Shown here in pieces: positions 4,732 through 5,030 of a stretch of 5,030 nt of DNA. The position numbers were made by a program, and so were the translations under genes. Numbering within the stretch: the stretch's first letter is position 1; each line of letters begins with the position of its first letter. Origin of the DNA: Firmicutes bacterium UBA3941 (GTDB lineage Bacteria; Bacillota; Clostridia; Caldicoprobacterales; UBA3941). Below the pieces are notes generated by a model. That model was not told the origin of the DNA and did no database searches. It was given only the letters and a program-made list of their open reading frames with translations. Location: contig DGDX01000112.1 in assembly GCA_002385665.1 (NCBI GenBank), positions 1 to 5,030 of the forward strand. Direction: 5' to 3'.

Positions 4732-5030
4732 ATGGTAGAAAAGAAGTTAAAGGCTAAAGCTGGTATGCCCATGCTTATTCTCTTTATTTTCCTCTATTTT
4801 GCCGCAATCGGTTTAATAATTTTAGGTGGTTTACTCCTTGATGCCAGCATTGGGATCGGCGCACTGCCCTTGACCCTGGGGATCCTTTGGGTAGTCTTTG
4901 GTGTCATTCCTTTTTTGGGGCTCAAGGTAATAAAACCCCAGGAGGCGCTGGTCCTCACCTTGTTTGGTGAATACATTGGCACCTTAAAAGAACCTGGTTT
5001 TTACTATGTCCACCCCTTTTCGGTGGCGGT
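4732..5030 (+). CDS. SPFH/band 7 (stomatin-like) membrane protein, N-terminal part
   Basis: The frame is open from ATG 4732 to the right edge, giving 99 codons with no stop; the rest is outside the window. A short basic head (VEKKLKAKAG) is followed by two hydrophobic helices (about residues 13-36 and 43-64), then the start of an SPFH domain: VIKPQEALVLTLFGEYIGT (66-84) and EPGFYYVHPF (87-96), the typical 'NP-x-E-A-x-V-x-x-x-FG-x-Y-x-GT-x-x-x-GF-Y-x-x-x-PF' pattern. Bacterial proteins of this kind form oligomers on the inner face of the membrane and organise membrane microdomains or hold protease complexes. Start: AGGTGA (4721-4726) is 5 nt upstream. It is divergent from the J-domain gene and has its own promoter with an overlapping dyad. 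Without the C-terminal half, the precise subfamily cannot be set. Confidence 0.92.
   Translation, partial: MVEKKLKAKAGMPMLILFIFLYFAAIGLIILGGLLLDASIGIGALPLTLGILWVVFGVIPFLGLKVIKPQEALVLTLFGEYIGTLKEPGFYYVHPFSVA

Noticed and set aside
4794..4982. Minus-strand frame of 62 codons opposite the SPFH gene
   Set aside because: It is antisense to a clear SPFH N-terminus and has no motif.
1..5030. CRISPR array, insertion sequence, tRNA or rRNA, toxin-antitoxin pair
   Set aside because: I saw no regularly spaced repeats, no transposase motifs or terminal inverted repeats with target duplications, and no tRNA cloverleaf or rRNA signature words on either strand.

Overview
The window looks like a chromosomal segment of an anaerobic Gram-positive bacterium, most likely a Clostridia-type Firmicute. 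The basis is purine-rich Shine-Dalgarno (SD) sites close to the starts, moderate to low G+C, a clostridial-style aldo/keto reductase with a C-terminal [4Fe-4S] domain, and an ABC-2 exporter of the COG4586/COG3694 type. No species assignment is possible from this alone.

Layout. (1) Positions 1-1129, plus strand: the last 48 codons of an ABC-2 type permease, overlapped by 50 nt by the complete gene for its ATPase. (2) A long hairpin (1111-1150) spans the end of the ATPase gene, where it converges with the next genes. (3) Positions 1206-3300, minus strand: a metallo-beta-lactamase-fold hydrolase followed downstream by an Fe-S aldo/keto reductase, separated by 169 bp carrying inverted repeats. 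(4) Positions 3301-3690: a gene-free stretch with a candidate promoter and an unusually structured leader for the hydrolase, plus a rho-independent terminator for the gene upstream. (5) Positions 3691-4128, minus strand: a small A+T-rich gene whose product ends in a J-domain. (6) Positions 4129-4731: about 600 bp of A+T-rich gene-free DNA with several palindromes. (7) From 4732, plus strand, to the window edge: the start of a membrane-anchored SPFH/band 7 (stomatin-like) protein, with a good vegetative promoter overlapped by a perfect 8-6-8 inverted repeat.

The ABC permease and ATPase clearly work together. The hydrolase and the reductase share a strand and may be co-transcribed, but nothing in the sequence gives them a common substrate. 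The J-domain gene and the SPFH gene are divergent.

I found no obvious new defence, mobile or RNA system. The signals most worth a second look are the hydrolase leader (hairpins plus a three-codon ORF with a strong SD, in frame with the gene), the palindrome on the SPFH promoter, the inverted repeat upstream of the reductase, the low-G+C J-domain gene, and the non-canonical Q-loop of the ATPase.
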